Positions 45,213 through 54,850 of a DNA stretch of 64,000 nucleotides are shown one piece after another. The DNA comes from Yeosuana marina (lineage in GTDB: Bacteria; Bacteroidota; Bacteroidia; Flavobacteriales; Flavobacteriaceae). The DNA lies in NCBI RefSeq assembly GCF_011762485.1, contig NZ_JAAKGI010000001.1:248001-312000 (forward strand), written 5' to 3'. Position numbers and translations under genes: made by a program. The number at the start of each line of letters is the position of its first letter. Positions within the stretch are counted from its first letter, which is position 1. The notes under the pieces are model-generated. The model was given only the letters and a program-made list of their open reading frames with translations. It was not told where the DNA came from and ran no database searches.

Positions 45213-45908
45213 ATGATTATAACATCAAATCTTTCAAAAAAATATAACGATAATCTGGTTTTAAGTATCGAATCTCTTGAAATTCCTAAAGGACAAAGCT
45301 TTGGTCTGGTTGGCAATAACGGTGCTGGAAAAACAACCTATTTTAGTTTATTATTAGATTTAATTCAGCCAACAACAGGATTTATAAAAAATAATGAAGT
45401 GTTGGTTAATGAGAGTGAAGACTGGAAACCCTTTACATCCTCTTTTATAGATGAAAGTTTTTTAATAGGCTACTTAACTGCTGAAGAATATTTTTATTTT
45501 ATTGGTGAATTACGTAACCAAAATAAAGCAGATGTTGATGCATTAGTAGCACAATTTGAAGACTTTTTTCATGGTGAAATTTTAAATCAGAAAAAATACT
45601 TGCGCGACTTGAGTAAAGGAAATCAAAAAAAGGCGGGAATCGTAGGGGCGTTAATAGGCAACCCAGAGGTTATTGTTTTAGACGAACCGTTTGCTAATTT
45701 AGACCCAACAACACAAATTAGATTAAAACAAATCATTAAAGATTTAGCTGAAAAAAAAGGCGTAACGGTGCTTATTTCAAGTCATGATTTAATGCACGTC
45801 ACCGATGTTTGCGAACGTATTGTTGTTCTTGAAAAAGGAGAGGTAATTAAAGACCTTGCTACAAGTGCAGCTACTTTAAAAGAGTTGGAAGCTCATTTTG
45901 CGGGTTAG
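45213..45908 (+). CDS. ABC transporter ATP-binding protein
   Basis: The 231-residue nucleotide-binding subunit has Walker A in GLVGNNGAGKTTYFSLLLD near 31-49. The signature motif reads LRDLSKGNQKKAGIVGALIG near 132, Walker B is VIVLDEPFANLDP near 155, and the switch histidine is in LISSHDLMHV near 187. The signature LSKGN differs slightly from LSGGQ, as in several gliding or DUF5687-linked ATPases. It pairs with the upstream permease. Confidence 0.93.
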   Translation: MIITSNLSKKYNDNLVLSIESLEIPKGQSFGLVGNNGAGKTTYFSLLLDLIQPTTGFIKNNEVLVNESEDWKPFTSSFIDESFLIGYLTAEEYFYFIGELRNQNKADVDALVAQFEDFFHGEILNQKKYLRDLSKGNQKKAGIVGALIGNPEVIVLDEPFANLDPTTQIRLKQIIKDLAEKKGVTVLISSHDLMHVTDVCERIVVLEKGEVIKDLATSAATLKELEAHFAG

Positions 45909-46025
45909 TACTTCATCCAAAAGTCATTTCATTTTATAGGTTAATCAAAAAAGATGTTTATTTTTACCTACTTGCATAATATATGTAAGACTTTATAGTT
46001 ATTTATTAGATAAAATAAAGAGGTA

Positions 46026-48590
46026 TTGAAAGCATCTTTAAAAGTAATAGTAGTTGTAGTTTTTTCTTTAGTATTGATTACAAGTTGTTCACGAAAAAAG
46101 GACAAGTTTATCAATAGGAATTTCCATGCCGTAACAGCAGAATACAATACACTTTATAATGGTTATTTAGCTTTAGAACAAGGCAGAAAAAGTCTTAATG
46201 ACGATTACAAGGATAACTATTGGGATCTTTTGCCCATTGAACGAATGCAGATACGCGAAGAGATTATGCTTCCCGGGCAATCCAAAAACGAAAATTTTAA
46301 CCGAGCTGAAGAAAAAGCCGTTAAAGCTATTCAACAACACAGCATGAATATTGAGGGTAAAGAAAAAAACCCTCAAATTGATGAAGCTTATTTGTTATTG
46401 GGAAAGTCAAGATATTTTGACCAGCGTTTTGTGCCCGCTTTAGAAGCTTTTAACTACATTCTTTATAAATATCCTGCAAGCGATAAGATTAACCAGGCTA
46501 AAATTTGGAGAGAGAAAACCAATATCAGACTTGATAATGACGAACTAGCTATTAAAAACTTAAAGCGTCTTTTAGAGCAAGAAGAATTAAACAATCAAGA
46601 TTTAGCTGATGCGACTTCTATGTTAGCACAAGCTTATTTAAATACAAAATCGGTTGATAGTGCGATTACGCAATTAGAAATAGCCTCAAATAATACTAAA
46701 AGTAACGAGGAACGCGGCAGGTATCGTTTTATTCAAGGGCAATTGTATAATATTTTAGGTAAAAAAGATAGTGCTAATATAGCTTTTGATGATGTTATTG
46801 AGCTAAACAGAAAAACACCAAGAATTTATTTAATCAGCGCTCAATTAGAAAAAGTTAAGAATTTTGATTACGAACACGGCGATAAAATAGCCTGTTTGGA
46901 ACACTTAACTAAACTAGCTGAAAATAGAGAAAACAGGCCATTTCTTGATAAAATATACCACCAAATTGGTGAATTTCATTTAAACAATAATTCAGAACGA
47001 TTAGCTGTAGAAAATTATAACAAATCATTACGGGCAGCGTCAACAGATAAAGAATTAAAAGCAAGGAATTATCAAATACTTGGCGATATCAATTTTAAAA
47101 ATTCGGTTTATAAACAAGCAGGTGCCTATTATGATAGCACGATGACTAATTTAAAGCTTAACTCGAAACCATATCGCATTATTAAACGAAAACGAGACAA
47201 CCTTGAAGATGTAATTTATTACGAAGAGATAGCTCAAGTTAACGATAGTATTTTACGATTGGTACATTTACCAGACGATAAAAGAATTATCTTTTTTGAC
47301 TCTATTATTGACAAACTTAAAACCAAAGCCGAAGAAGAAAAAGAAAAGCAAGAAGTAGCAGAACGTAACAATGGTTTAAAAACCGTTAATAATAACATAT
47401 CTGGTATAAACGCCTCACCTTCACGTGGTGGTTTACCAATGCAAGCCGCTACATTTTATTTTTACAATCCAACAACGGTTGCTTTTGGAAAAAATGAATT
47501 TATAAAAACCTGGGGCAATAGACCTTTAGAAGATAATTGGAGATGGTCTAGCAAAGGAAAATCAAATAACAGCGCAACTATTTTAAATAATGAAGTGTTA
47601 GCTGATGCAACTCAAGATGAGTTGTTTGATCCTCAATATTATATTTCTAAAATCCCTTCAGACACAAAAGTAATTGATAGTATATCCAAAGAACGTAATT
47701 ATGCATACTACCAATTAGGATTGATTTACAAAGAAAAGTTTAAGGAATTTGAATTGGCTAAAAGCAAATTTGAAGCAGTGCTTGATAGCAATCCAGAAGA
47801 ACGACTCGTTCTGCCTTCAAAATACAATTTATATAAAATTTATACGCAGTTAGGACAAACAGATGAAGCATCTATAGCAAAAAATGATATTATTTCTAGC
47901 TTCCCAAATTCTAGATATGCAACCATATTAAAAAATCCGGAGTTAGCAACACAAAAAGATGATAATAGTCCAGAAAGTATTTATGAAAGCATTTATGAAT
48001 TACATGAAAACCAACAATACACAGAGGTTATCTCTAAATGCGATAACTATATAAATACATTTGATGGCGACCCCATTGTTCCTAAATTTGAATTATTAAA
48101 AGCCACCGCAACTGGACGTTTATTCGGTTTTGAACCCTATAGTAAAGCGATTAATTATATAGCAGTTACCTATGCAAATACAGAAGAAGGAAAGCAAGCT
48201 CAAGCTATTGAAACAAACACGCTTCCTAAAATACAAAGCAAAGAATTTGTGTTTGATGACACTATAGCAAATAATTACAATGTAGTGTATCAATTTGATG
48301 CTGCTGATGCTTCTAACATAGCAAGTTTTCAAGAAATGTTGGATGAGGTTTTAAAAACCATTAAGTATTATGATTTAACAACATCTGTTGATGTGTATAA
48401 TACAAACACTACCTTTGTAATCGTGCATGGGTTAAAAAACAAAGTGGTTGCAAAAACGTTTAATCAATTATTAACCAAAGAAGATATAAAGAAAATAAAT
48501 AAAACATATTTTGTAATATCGTCACCTAATTATCAAACGATACAAATTCACAAAAATCTAGATGCTTATTTAAGTATTGACAATAATTAA
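46026..48590 (+). CDS. Type IX secretion/gliding lipoprotein, PorW/SprE-like
   Basis: An 854-residue TPR-rich lipoprotein. The N-terminus has a signal ending in VLITSC with the lipidated Cys near 22, and the segment FHAVTAEYNTLYNGYLALEQGRKSL near 34-58 that typifies SprE of Flavobacterium and PorW of Porphyromonas. TPR-like helices fill about 100-370 and again 555-700; a low-complexity EEEKEKQEVAERNN stretch lies near 440. Family members are needed for T9SS secretion and, in gliders, motility. The start is TTG at 46026, because the hydrophobic signal begins there. Other T9SS genes are not in the window. Confidence 0.9.
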   Translation: MKASLKVIVVVVFSLVLITSCSRKKDKFINRNFHAVTAEYNTLYNGYLALEQGRKSLNDDYKDNYWDLLPIERMQIREEIMLPGQSKNENFNRAEEKAVKAIQQHSMNIEGKEKNPQIDEAYLLLGKSRYFDQRFVPALEAFNYILYKYPASDKINQAKIWREKTNIRLDNDELAIKNLKRLLEQEELNNQDLADATSMLAQAYLNTKSVDSAITQLEIASNNTKSNEERGRYRFIQGQLYNILGKKDSANIAFDDVIELNRKTPRIYLISAQLEKVKNFDYEHGDKIACLEHLTKLAENRENRPFLDKIYHQIGEFHLNNNSERLAVENYNKSLRAASTDKELKARNYQILGDINFKNSVYKQAGAYYDSTMTNLKLNSKPYRIIKRKRDNLEDVIYYEEIAQVNDSILRLVHLPDDKRIIFFDSIIDKLKTKAEEEKEKQEVAERNNGLKTVNNNISGINASPSRGGLPMQAATFYFYNPTTVAFGKNEFIKTWGNRPLEDNWRWSSKGKSNNSATILNNEVLADATQDELFDPQYYISKIPSDTKVIDSISKERNYAYYQLGLIYKEKFKEFELAKSKFEAVLDSNPEERLVLPSKYNLYKIYTQLGQTDEASIAKNDIISSFPNSRYATILKNPELATQKDDNSPESIYESIYELHENQQYTEVISKCDNYINTFDGDPIVPKFELLKATATGRLFGFEPYSKAINYIAVTYANTEEGKQAQAIETNTLPKIQSKEFVFDDTIANNYNVVYQFDAADASNIASFQEMLDEVLKTIKYYDLTTSVDVYNTNTTFVIVHGLKNKVVAKTFNQLLTKEDIKKINKTYFVISSPNYQTIQIHKNLDAYLSIDNN

Positions 48591-48602
48591 ATTAATAATA
48601 GA

Positions 48603-49022
48603 ATGTTTACGGATAACAAAAAAATTAAAAAAATGGAAGAAGTTACATCAAGCCAAAATATTATTTCTCAAGGAACTAAAATGGTTGGAGACTTTAATAG
48701 CGAAGGCGATTTTAGAATAGACGGAACTGTTGAAGGTAATATAAAAACCACAGGAAAAGTTGTAGTAGGAAAATCGGGTTTTGTAAAAGGATCTTTAGAA
48801 GGAACAGATGCTCATTTTGAAGGAAAGTTTTCTGGAAAGTTAACCTTATCAGGAACACTAACATTAAAAAGCACAGCCTTTATTGAAGGCGAAGTTGTTG
48901 TTGGGAAACTATCAGTAGAGCCAGGAGCAACCTTCAACGTAACCTGTGTTATGAAAGGCACTGTGAAAGAAATGAATAAAAGTGGAGAACAACAAGGACA
49001 AAAAACCGGGAAAACAGCTTAA
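48603..49022 (+). CDS. Bactofilin (polymer-forming cytoskeletal protein)
   Basis: A 139-residue bactofilin. The central right-handed beta-helix is visible as short repeats: FRIDGTVEGNIKTTGKVVVG, FVKGSLEGTDAHFEGKFSG, LTLSGTLTLKSTAFIEGEVV and GKLSVEPGATFNVTCVMKG, between about 37 and 125. The ends are polar and disordered. Such proteins polymerise without nucleotide and often organise cell-wall enzymes. I use the first ATG, as flavobacterial homologues commonly carry an MF-[ST]-D-x-K opening; a second ATG is at 48633. The 3' end overlaps the atpZ/I-like gene by 41 bases. Confidence 0.9.
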   Translation: MFTDNKKIKKMEEVTSSQNIISQGTKMVGDFNSEGDFRIDGTVEGNIKTTGKVVVGKSGFVKGSLEGTDAHFEGKFSGKLTLSGTLTLKSTAFIEGEVVVGKLSVEPGATFNVTCVMKGTVKEMNKSGEQQGQKTGKTA

Positions 49023-49212
49023 AAACGTTGCCGTACTGTCTGGTATTGCTATACAAATGGGTGTTACCATCTATTTGTTTGTAATTTTAGGCAAGTGGTT
49101 AGATACAAAATTTAATTACGGTGATAAGCTATTTCTTATCATTATGACACTTTTAGGAGTCGCCATTTCGTTATATGCCGTTATTAAGCAAGTCAATAGA
49201 ATAAAATATTAA
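48982..49212 (+). CDS. AtpZ/AtpI-like membrane protein
   Basis: A 76-residue protein with two transmembrane helices (about 17-37 and 48-66) around a short loop GKWLDTKFNYGDK. GIAIQMGVTIYLFVILGKWLD is the AtpZ/AtpI signature. These proteins help assemble the c-ring or carry Mg2+/Ca2+, and sit upstream of F0 genes. The start is GTG at 48982, lying inside the bactofilin reading frame in another phase. The stop overlaps the next ATG by one base. Confidence 0.85.
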   Translation: MENNKDKKPGKQLKNVAVLSGIAIQMGVTIYLFVILGKWLDTKFNYGDKLFLIIMTLLGVAISLYAVIKQVNRIKY

Positions 49213-49598
49213 TGAGTAATCCTTTTACACGTTTTACTATCAAAGCAACTACTGTTTTAGCAGTTGCTTTTTGTATTCATATAGCACTATTAAAGAGTTT
49301 TCAAATGCCGTTATTTGAAAACAAAATAGTATTATCCTATGTAGTAAACTTAGTCTTGGTTGTTCTTATTTTTGGATTTTTATATGTTTCTAAAAAAAAG
49401 TTTAAAGATCAATTAGGATTTTTATTTATCGCAGGAAGCGCGCTAAAATTTGGAGTCTTTTTTGTTGTTTTTTATCCGTTATTTAAACTCGACGGACAGA
49501 TTTCTAAATTAGAGTTTGCCTCATTTTTTGTACCGTATGGATTAGGCCTTGTTTTAGAAACATTTAGCCTCGTTAAATGGCTAAATAAGTTAGATTAA
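49212..49598 (+). CDS. Four-helix membrane protein preceding atpB, DUF6168-like
   Basis: A 128-residue protein with four hydrophobic segments and a central basic loop VSKKKFKDQLGFLFIAGSALKF. SKLEFASFFVPYGLGLVLETFSLVKWLNKLD ends it. I recall this as DUF6168, found between atpZ/I and atpB in flavobacteria, with unconfirmed function. Its place and topology resemble classical AtpI, so a role in ATP synthase assembly is likely but inferred. It precedes the main atp promoter by about 60 bp. Confidence 0.78.
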   Translation: MSNPFTRFTIKATTVLAVAFCIHIALLKSFQMPLFENKIVLSYVVNLVLVVLIFGFLYVSKKKFKDQLGFLFIAGSALKFGVFFVVFYPLFKLDGQISKLEFASFFVPYGLGLVLETFSLVKWLNKLD

Positions 49599-49651
49599 AA
49601 GATACGTTATATCTATCAAATCAAACGTTATAAATAAAATAAAAATTTATT

Positions 49652-49680
49652 TTTGTTTTTGAGATAAAAACCTACCTTTG
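49652..49680 (+). promoter_or_regulatory. Bacteroidota-type promoter for the atp operon
   Basis: TTTG at 49652-49655, 17 bases, then TACCTTTG at 49673-49680 fit the -33/-7 consensus with standard spacing. The atpB start follows 35 bases after the -7 box. It is the most complete promoter match seen in the window. Confidence 0.75.
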
Positions 49681-49714
49681 CAGCAATTTTTAAGCCACTA
49701 TTAGTTAGAGTAAT

Positions 49715-50818
49715 ATGCGTATAAAATCATATTTAAAACCAATTACATTATTACTGTTTTTATTAACCTTTATGTCGTACGGACAAGAAGGTCATTCAGA
49801 AGACCACTTACTTGAAGGGTCAAAAGCTGATAAAGAGACAGAAATGAAAGAATATATTCTACATCATTTAAAAGATTCTTATGATTTTGGTTTGTATTCT
49901 TACGATACAGATAACGGCGAAACTAAATATGTAGGCTTTCCTTTGCCAGTAATTCTTTGGGATGGCGGTTTAAAATTATTTATGTCATCTAAATTCCATC
50001 ATGGAGAAGAAGTAGCTGAAGTTGGAGGTGATTATTATAAAGTGTATCATGCAAAAATTTATAAAGTAGATGGTCCTAAAGGAACGATTAACTTAGATGA
50101 ACACCATCATGCCACTAATGCAAAACCATTAGATTTCTCTATTACCAAAAACGTTGCGCTGATTTTCATGGTATTTGTTATTTTGTTTTTTATGTTTAAA
50201 GGCATGGCGCAATCTTACAAAAAGAACAATAATTTACCTATGGGAATAGGCCGTATATTAGAGCCTATTGTTCTATATGTTAGAGATGAAATTGCGATAC
50301 CAAACATTGGTGAAAAACATTATAAAAAGTACATGAGTTATTTGTTAACGGTATTTTTCTTTGTTTGGATAGTTAACCTATTTGGTTTAACGCCTATCGG
50401 GATGAACGTTACTAATAACATTGCTGTAACCTTATGTTTAGCATTGATTACTTATATTATTACCACATTTTCAGGAAATAAAAATTATTGGAAACATATT
50501 TTTTGGATGCCAGGAGTTCCTGTCCCAATGAAAATTATATTAGCACCTATTGAATTGTTAGGAACGTTTATTAAACCATTTGCGTTGATGATTCGTTTGT
50601 ATGCCAACATTACGGCAGGACATATTGTATTAATGAGCATCATAGGGATGATGTTTATTTTTAATAATTGGATAGGGAGTTCATTATCATTTGTATTAGC
50701 GTTTGTTTTGGCAATATTAGAGTTATTAGTTGCCGTGTTACAAGCTTATATTTTTACAGTGCTTTCGGCTTTATACTTTGGTATGGCTGTTGAAGAACAT
50801 CATGATGAAGCACACTAG
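49715..50818 (+). CDS. atpB: F0F1 ATP synthase subunit a
   Basis: Membrane stator subunit forming the proton path against the c-ring. The 367 residues include an N-terminal signal-like segment (about 1-23) and a His/Glu-rich periplasmic extension of about 110 residues, typical of Bacteroidota subunit a, before the usual transmembrane core (about 145-360). The essential arginine is R294 in ALMIRLYANITAGH. LGTFIKPFALM just upstream and LEAVLQAYIFT-like LLVAVLQAYIFTVLSALYFG near 338 complete the family pattern. Confidence 0.95.
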   Translation: MRIKSYLKPITLLLFLLTFMSYGQEGHSEDHLLEGSKADKETEMKEYILHHLKDSYDFGLYSYDTDNGETKYVGFPLPVILWDGGLKLFMSSKFHHGEEVAEVGGDYYKVYHAKIYKVDGPKGTINLDEHHHATNAKPLDFSITKNVALIFMVFVILFFMFKGMAQSYKKNNNLPMGIGRILEPIVLYVRDEIAIPNIGEKHYKKYMSYLLTVFFFVWIVNLFGLTPIGMNVTNNIAVTLCLALITYIITTFSGNKNYWKHIFWMPGVPVPMKIILAPIELLGTFIKPFALMIRLYANITAGHIVLMSIIGMMFIFNNWIGSSLSFVLAFVLAILELLVAVLQAYIFTVLSALYFGMAVEEHHDEAH

Positions 50819-50859
50819 TTTATAAAAATTTTATTATTCCTATGAAGATGGGAATCTAA

Positions 50860-51087
<228 letters not shown>

Positions 51088-51100
51088 AACACACTAAAGA

Positions 51101-51134
51101 GTAGCTATAACGGTTGGTTATAGCTGCTTTTTTT
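51101..51134 (+). terminator. Intercistronic terminator or attenuator between atpE and atpF
   Basis: GTAGCTATAAC (51101-51111) pairs with GTTATAGCTGC (51117-51127) with one G-T wobble, around a five-base loop, and is followed directly by seven T (51128-51134). This is the form of an intrinsic terminator, but the downstream atpF-H-A-G genes have no obvious own promoter in the 37 bp that follow, so partial termination is more likely than complete. Confidence 0.7.
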
Positions 51135-51171
51135 AAATTAAACAGAAGTTGTTTTAGAAATATAATTTATT

Positions 51172-51672
51172 ATGGAAGAATTATTTGGAGGATTTTCTTT
51201 AGGGTTGTTTGTTTGGCAGGCAATACTTTTTATAGCACTTATTTTATTGCTTAAAAAATTTGCATGGAAACCCATTTTAGATTCAGTTAACGATAGAGAA
51301 GAAGGGATTAAGAACGCCTTAGAATCTGCTGAAAAAGCAAAATTAGAAATGCAAAACCTTCAAGCAGATAATCAAAAACTGTTAAAGGAAGCAAGAGCAG
51401 AACGCGAATCTATGTTGAAGGATGCTAGAGATATGAAAAACAAGATGATTGAAGATGCGAAGGATGAAGCTAACGAAGCAGCAGGTAAACTTATTTCTCA
51501 AGCACAAGCATCTATTGAAGCAGAAAAGAAAGCAGCAATTGCCGAATTAAAATCACAAGTAGCTAGCTTATCAATTGAAATAGCAGAAAAAGTAGTTCGT
51601 GCAGAATTATCTAATAAAGACAAACAAGAAAAGTTAGTGGAGTCTATGTTAGGTGACGCTAAATTAAACTAA
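51172..51672 (+). CDS. atpF: F0F1 ATP synthase subunit b
   Basis: Peripheral stalk subunit. One N-terminal transmembrane helix (about 7-27, LGLFVWQAILFIALILLLKKF) leads into a long charged coiled coil from about 45 to 155 with heptad-like ALES-AEKAKLEMQNLQADNQ patterning. The length of 166 is normal for a single b-type subunit. It follows the hairpin after atpE and lies six bases from atpH. Confidence 0.95.
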   Translation: MEELFGGFSLGLFVWQAILFIALILLLKKFAWKPILDSVNDREEGIKNALESAEKAKLEMQNLQADNQKLLKEARAERESMLKDARDMKNKMIEDAKDEANEAAGKLISQAQASIEAEKKAAIAELKSQVASLSIEIAEKVVRAELSNKDKQEKLVESMLGDAKLN

Positions 51673-51678
51673 TTATAA

Positions 51679-52215
51679 ATGGCAGGAGCAAGAGCAGCAA
51701 TACGTTACGCAAAGGCACTATTAAGTTTGGCAACTGACCAGAAAAAGGCAGATGCTGTTAATAATGACATGAAGTTAATGGCCAATACAATTGCTGAAAA
51801 CACAGAGTTAAGCAACATGCTTAACAATTCAGTAATAAAATCTGAAACAAAAAAAGCAGCTCTATTAGCTGTGTTTCCTAAGCTTAATTCAATTAGTGCA
51901 GGTTTGTTTGATGTATTGATTTCTAACAAAAGAATGACTATTTTAAACGATATCGTATTACAATACAGTATTTTGTTTGATGCTTTTAATGGTAAAGAAA
52001 TCGCAAAAGTAACAACAGCGGTTCCTATGACAAAAGAGTTGGAAGCCAAAGTACTTACAAAAGTAAAAACGCTTACAAATAAAGAGGTGTCCCTCGAAAA
52101 TATAGTAGATGAAAGCATTTTAGGAGGTTTCATCTTAAGAGTTGGAGACAAGCAATACAATGCAAGTATATCCAATAACCTTAACAAATTAAAAAGAGAA
52201 TTTACATTAAACTAA
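51679..52215 (+). CDS. atpH: F0F1 ATP synthase subunit delta
   Basis: Links the b-subunit stalk to the top of the alpha3-beta3 head. The 178 residues open with [16 protein letters not shown], the standard delta N-domain helix, and end with the conserved C-terminal [31 protein letters not shown]. It is flanked by six- and seven-base gaps in the atp operon. Confidence 0.95.
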   Translation: MAGARAAIRYAKALLSLATDQKKADAVNNDMKLMANTIAENTELSNMLNNSVIKSETKKAALLAVFPKLNSISAGLFDVLISNKRMTILNDIVLQYSILFDAFNGKEIAKVTTAVPMTKELEAKVLTKVKTLTNKEVSLENIVDESILGGFILRVGDKQYNASISNNLNKLKREFTLN

Positions 52216-52222
52216 AAATAAG

Positions 52223-53803
52223 ATGGCAGAAGTAAAACCAGCTGAAGTATCAGCAATCTTAAAACAACAACTTGCGGGGTTTGAAGCATCAGCTTCATTA
52301 GACGAAGTAGGAACAGTGTTAACTGTTGGTGACGGTATTGTACGCGCTTACGGACTTTCAAATGTTCAATACGGTGAGTTAGTTGAATTTGAAGGAGGTT
52401 TAGAAGGGATTGTACTTAACCTTGAAGAAGATAACGTAGGGATTGTATTGTTAGGGGCTTCAATAGGTGTTAAAGAAGGATCTGTTGTAAAGCGTACAAA
52501 ACGTATTGCTTCTATAAATGTCGGAGAAGGGATTGTAGGACGTGTTGTAGATACACTAGGAAGTCCTATTGACGGGAAAGGACCTATCTCTGGTAAAACA
52601 TACGAATTGCCTTTAGAGCGTAAAGCACCAGGGGTTATTTTTCGTGAGCCAGTAACAGAACCATTACAAACAGGTATCAAATCAATTGATGCGATGATTC
52701 CTATTGGACGTGGACAACGTGAGTTGGTTATTGGTGACCGTCAGACTGGTAAAACGGCTGTATGTATAGATACCATCTTAAATCAAAAAGAATTTTATGA
52801 TGCAGGTGAACCTGTATATTGTATATATGTAGCTATAGGTCAAAAAGCATCAACAGTGGCTTTAATTGCTAAAACTTTAGAAGATAAGGGAGCCTTAGCC
52901 TATACAACTATTGTTGCTGCAAATGCATCTGATCCTGCTCCTATGCAAGTATATGCTCCTTTTGCTGGTGCAGCAATTGGGGAGTACTTTAGAGATACTG
53001 GTCGTCCAGCATTAATCATTTATGATGATTTATCTAAACAAGCCGTAGCGTATCGTGAGGTATCTTTATTATTACGTCGTCCACCAGGGCGTGAGGCGTA
53101 TCCTGGAGACGTTTTCTACTTACACTCAAGATTATTAGAGCGTTCTGCAAAAGTGATTAATGATGATGATATTGCTAAAGACATGAATGACCTTCCTGAG
53201 GCTTTAAGACCTATGGTAAAAGGAGGCGGTTCGTTAACAGCCTTACCAATTATTGAAACACAAGCAGGGGACGTTTCGGCATATATTCCAACAAACGTAA
53301 TTTCTATTACAGACGGACAGATTTTCTTGGATGGAGATTTATTCAACTCTGGAGTACGTCCAGCAATTAACGTAGGTATCTCGGTATCTCGTGTTGGTGG
53401 TAATGCTCAGATTAAATCTATGAAAAAAGTGGCTGGTACGTTGAAATTGGACCAAGCTCAATATCGTGAATTAGAAGCGTTTGCTAAATTTGGTTCAGAC
53501 TTAGATGCGGTTACGTTGAATGTAATTGAAAAAGGAAAACGTAACGTTGAGATATTAAAACAAGCACAAAACGATCCATTTAAAGTTGAAGACCAAATTG
53601 CTATTATTTATGCAGGGACTAAAAACTTATTAAGAGATGTGCCTGTTGAAAAAATTAAAGAATTTGAAAGAGATTATTTAGAATTCTTAAGAGCAAAACA
53701 TGCCGATGTACTTAGTACATTAAAAGCGGGTAAATTAACTGATGAAGTTACAGATACTTTAACAGCAGTAGTTAAGGATTTATCAGGAAAATATAGAGCA
53801 TAA
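52223..53803 (+). CDS. atpA: F0F1 ATP synthase subunit alpha
   Basis: Non-catalytic nucleotide-binding subunit of F1, 526 residues. The P-loop [13 protein letters not shown] is near 171. Other family segments are [30 protein letters not shown] in the N-terminal barrel, [20 protein letters not shown] before the P-loop, and [45 protein letters not shown]-type sequence split across 270-310. The [17 protein letters not shown] alpha/beta signature is near 377. Catalytic subunit beta is not in this operon. Confidence 0.97.
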   Translation: MAEVKPAEVSAILKQQLAGFEASASLDEVGTVLTVGDGIVRAYGLSNVQYGELVEFEGGLEGIVLNLEEDNVGIVLLGASIGVKEGSVVKRTKRIASINVGEGIVGRVVDTLGSPIDGKGPISGKTYELPLERKAPGVIFREPVTEPLQTGIKSIDAMIPIGRGQRELVIGDRQTGKTAVCIDTILNQKEFYDAGEPVYCIYVAIGQKASTVALIAKTLEDKGALAYTTIVAANASDPAPMQVYAPFAGAAIGEYFRDTGRPALIIYDDLSKQAVAYREVSLLLRRPPGREAYPGDVFYLHSRLLERSAKVINDDDIAKDMNDLPEALRPMVKGGGSLTALPIIETQAGDVSAYIPTNVISITDGQIFLDGDLFNSGVRPAINVGISVSRVGGNAQIKSMKKVAGTLKLDQAQYRELEAFAKFGSDLDAVTLNVIEKGKRNVEILKQAQNDPFKVEDQIAIIYAGTKNLLRDVPVEKIKEFERDYLEFLRAKHADVLSTLKAGKLTDEVTDTLTAVVKDLSGKYRA

Positions 53804-53815
53804 TTATTAGATTTT

Positions 53816-53867
53816 AGTGTTGAGTAGTGACTAAAAACCTCACTACTGAATACTCAATACTAACACT
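53816..53867. repeat. Imperfect inverted repeat between atpA and atpG
   Basis: AGTAGTGA (53823-53830) and TCACTACT (53840-53847) are perfect inverted arms with a nine-base loop; outside them TTAGTGTTGAG and CTCAATACTAACACTAA are a second, gapped pair. There is no T-run, so it is not a terminator. It may be a worn dispersed repeat or an mRNA-stability element. Confidence 0.5.
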
Positions 53868-53872
53868 AACAG

Positions 53873-54733
53873 ATGGCAAATTTAAAAGAAATACGTAACA
53901 GAATAGCATCGGTATCTTCAACGATGCAGATTACCAGTGCCATGAAAATGGTATCGGCTGCAAAGTTAAAAAAGGCGCAAGATGCTGTTACAGCAATGCG
54001 TCCTTATGCTGATAAGTTAACGGAGCTTTTACAAAGTTTAAGCGCAACGTTAGATGCTGATTCTGGAAGCAAATATTCAATCCAACGAGACGTAAATAAT
54101 GTATTAATTGTTTCTATAACATCTAATAGAGGATTGTGCGGTGCTTTTAATTCAAACATTATAAAGCAAACACAGCAATTAATTGATACGAAATATGCTG
54201 GTAAAAAAGTATCTGTTTTTGCAATTGGCAAAAAAGCTAATGATGCTTTTACTAAGAAAAAAATGGTTGTTGCAAATGAAAGCCATGTTTTTGACGATTT
54301 AACATTTGAAAATGTTGCTGCTATTGCTGAAACATTAATGGAAAAGTTTGTGGCTGGAGAGTTTGATAAAATTGATATTGTTTATAACAGTTTTAAAAAT
54401 GCGGCAACACAGATAATAACAACTGAACAGTTTTTACCAATAGTTCCAGCCGAGGGACAAGCTAATACGAATACAGATTATATTTTTGAACCTTCAAAAG
54501 TAGAAATTGTTAAAGAATTAATTCCAAAGTCATTAAAAACGCAATTATACAAAGGTGTTAGAGATTCGTTTGCAAGTGAACATGGTGCTCGTATGACCGC
54601 TATGCATAAAGCAACCGATAATGCAACAGAGCTTAGAGATCAATTGAAATTAACATATAACAAAGCACGTCAAGCAGCTATTACTAATGAAATCCTTGAG
54701 ATTGTTGGTGGTGCTGAAGCATTGAATAATTAA
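53873..54733 (+). CDS. atpG: F0F1 ATP synthase subunit gamma
   Basis: Central rotor shaft of F1. The 286-residue protein starts MANLKEIRNRIASVSSTMQITSAMKMVSAAKLKKAQ, the conserved N-terminal coiled helix, includes SNRGLCGAFNSNI near 83, and ends with the C-terminal helix SEHGARMTAMHKATDNATELRDQLKLTYNKARQAAITNEILEIVGGAEAL-type sequence. It is the last gene of the atp operon here and is followed by a strong terminator. Confidence 0.96.
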   Translation: MANLKEIRNRIASVSSTMQITSAMKMVSAAKLKKAQDAVTAMRPYADKLTELLQSLSATLDADSGSKYSIQRDVNNVLIVSITSNRGLCGAFNSNIIKQTQQLIDTKYAGKKVSVFAIGKKANDAFTKKKMVVANESHVFDDLTFENVAAIAETLMEKFVAGEFDKIDIVYNSFKNAATQIITTEQFLPIVPAEGQANTNTDYIFEPSKVEIVKELIPKSLKTQLYKGVRDSFASEHGARMTAMHKATDNATELRDQLKLTYNKARQAAITNEILEIVGGAEALNN

Positions 54734-54737
54734 TTTT

Positions 54738-54761
54738 GTCGCCCTAAGCGTAGTCGAAGGG
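54738..54761. repeat. Short CCCT-AGGG palindromic repeat
   Basis: GTCGCCCTAAGCG then TAGTCGAAGGG, with CCCT (54742-54745) and AGGG (54758-54761) pairing. It resembles a common Bacteroidota dispersed repeat of the type CCCTGAGCG-AGTCGAAGGG. A related unit lies at 58491-58518. Confidence 0.55.
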
Positions 54762-54774
54762 TTTATATAACATC

Positions 54775-54804
54775 AAGCCTCACTTATTTGTGAGGCTTTT
54801 TTTA
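54775..54804 (+). terminator. Intrinsic terminator of the atp operon
   Basis: AAGCCTCAC (54775-54783) and GTGAGGCTT (54790-54798) form a perfect nine-base stem with a six-base loop, followed by a T-run. It lies 42 bp after the atpG stop. Confidence 0.9.
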
Positions 54805-54850
54805 TGGCATTAAAATTGAAAGTGTATCTTTAAATTTTAATAATTGATTT

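Noticed and set aside
53816-53867. Terminator between atpA and atpG
   Set aside because: The hairpin lacks a T-run and atpG must be expressed with the operon.
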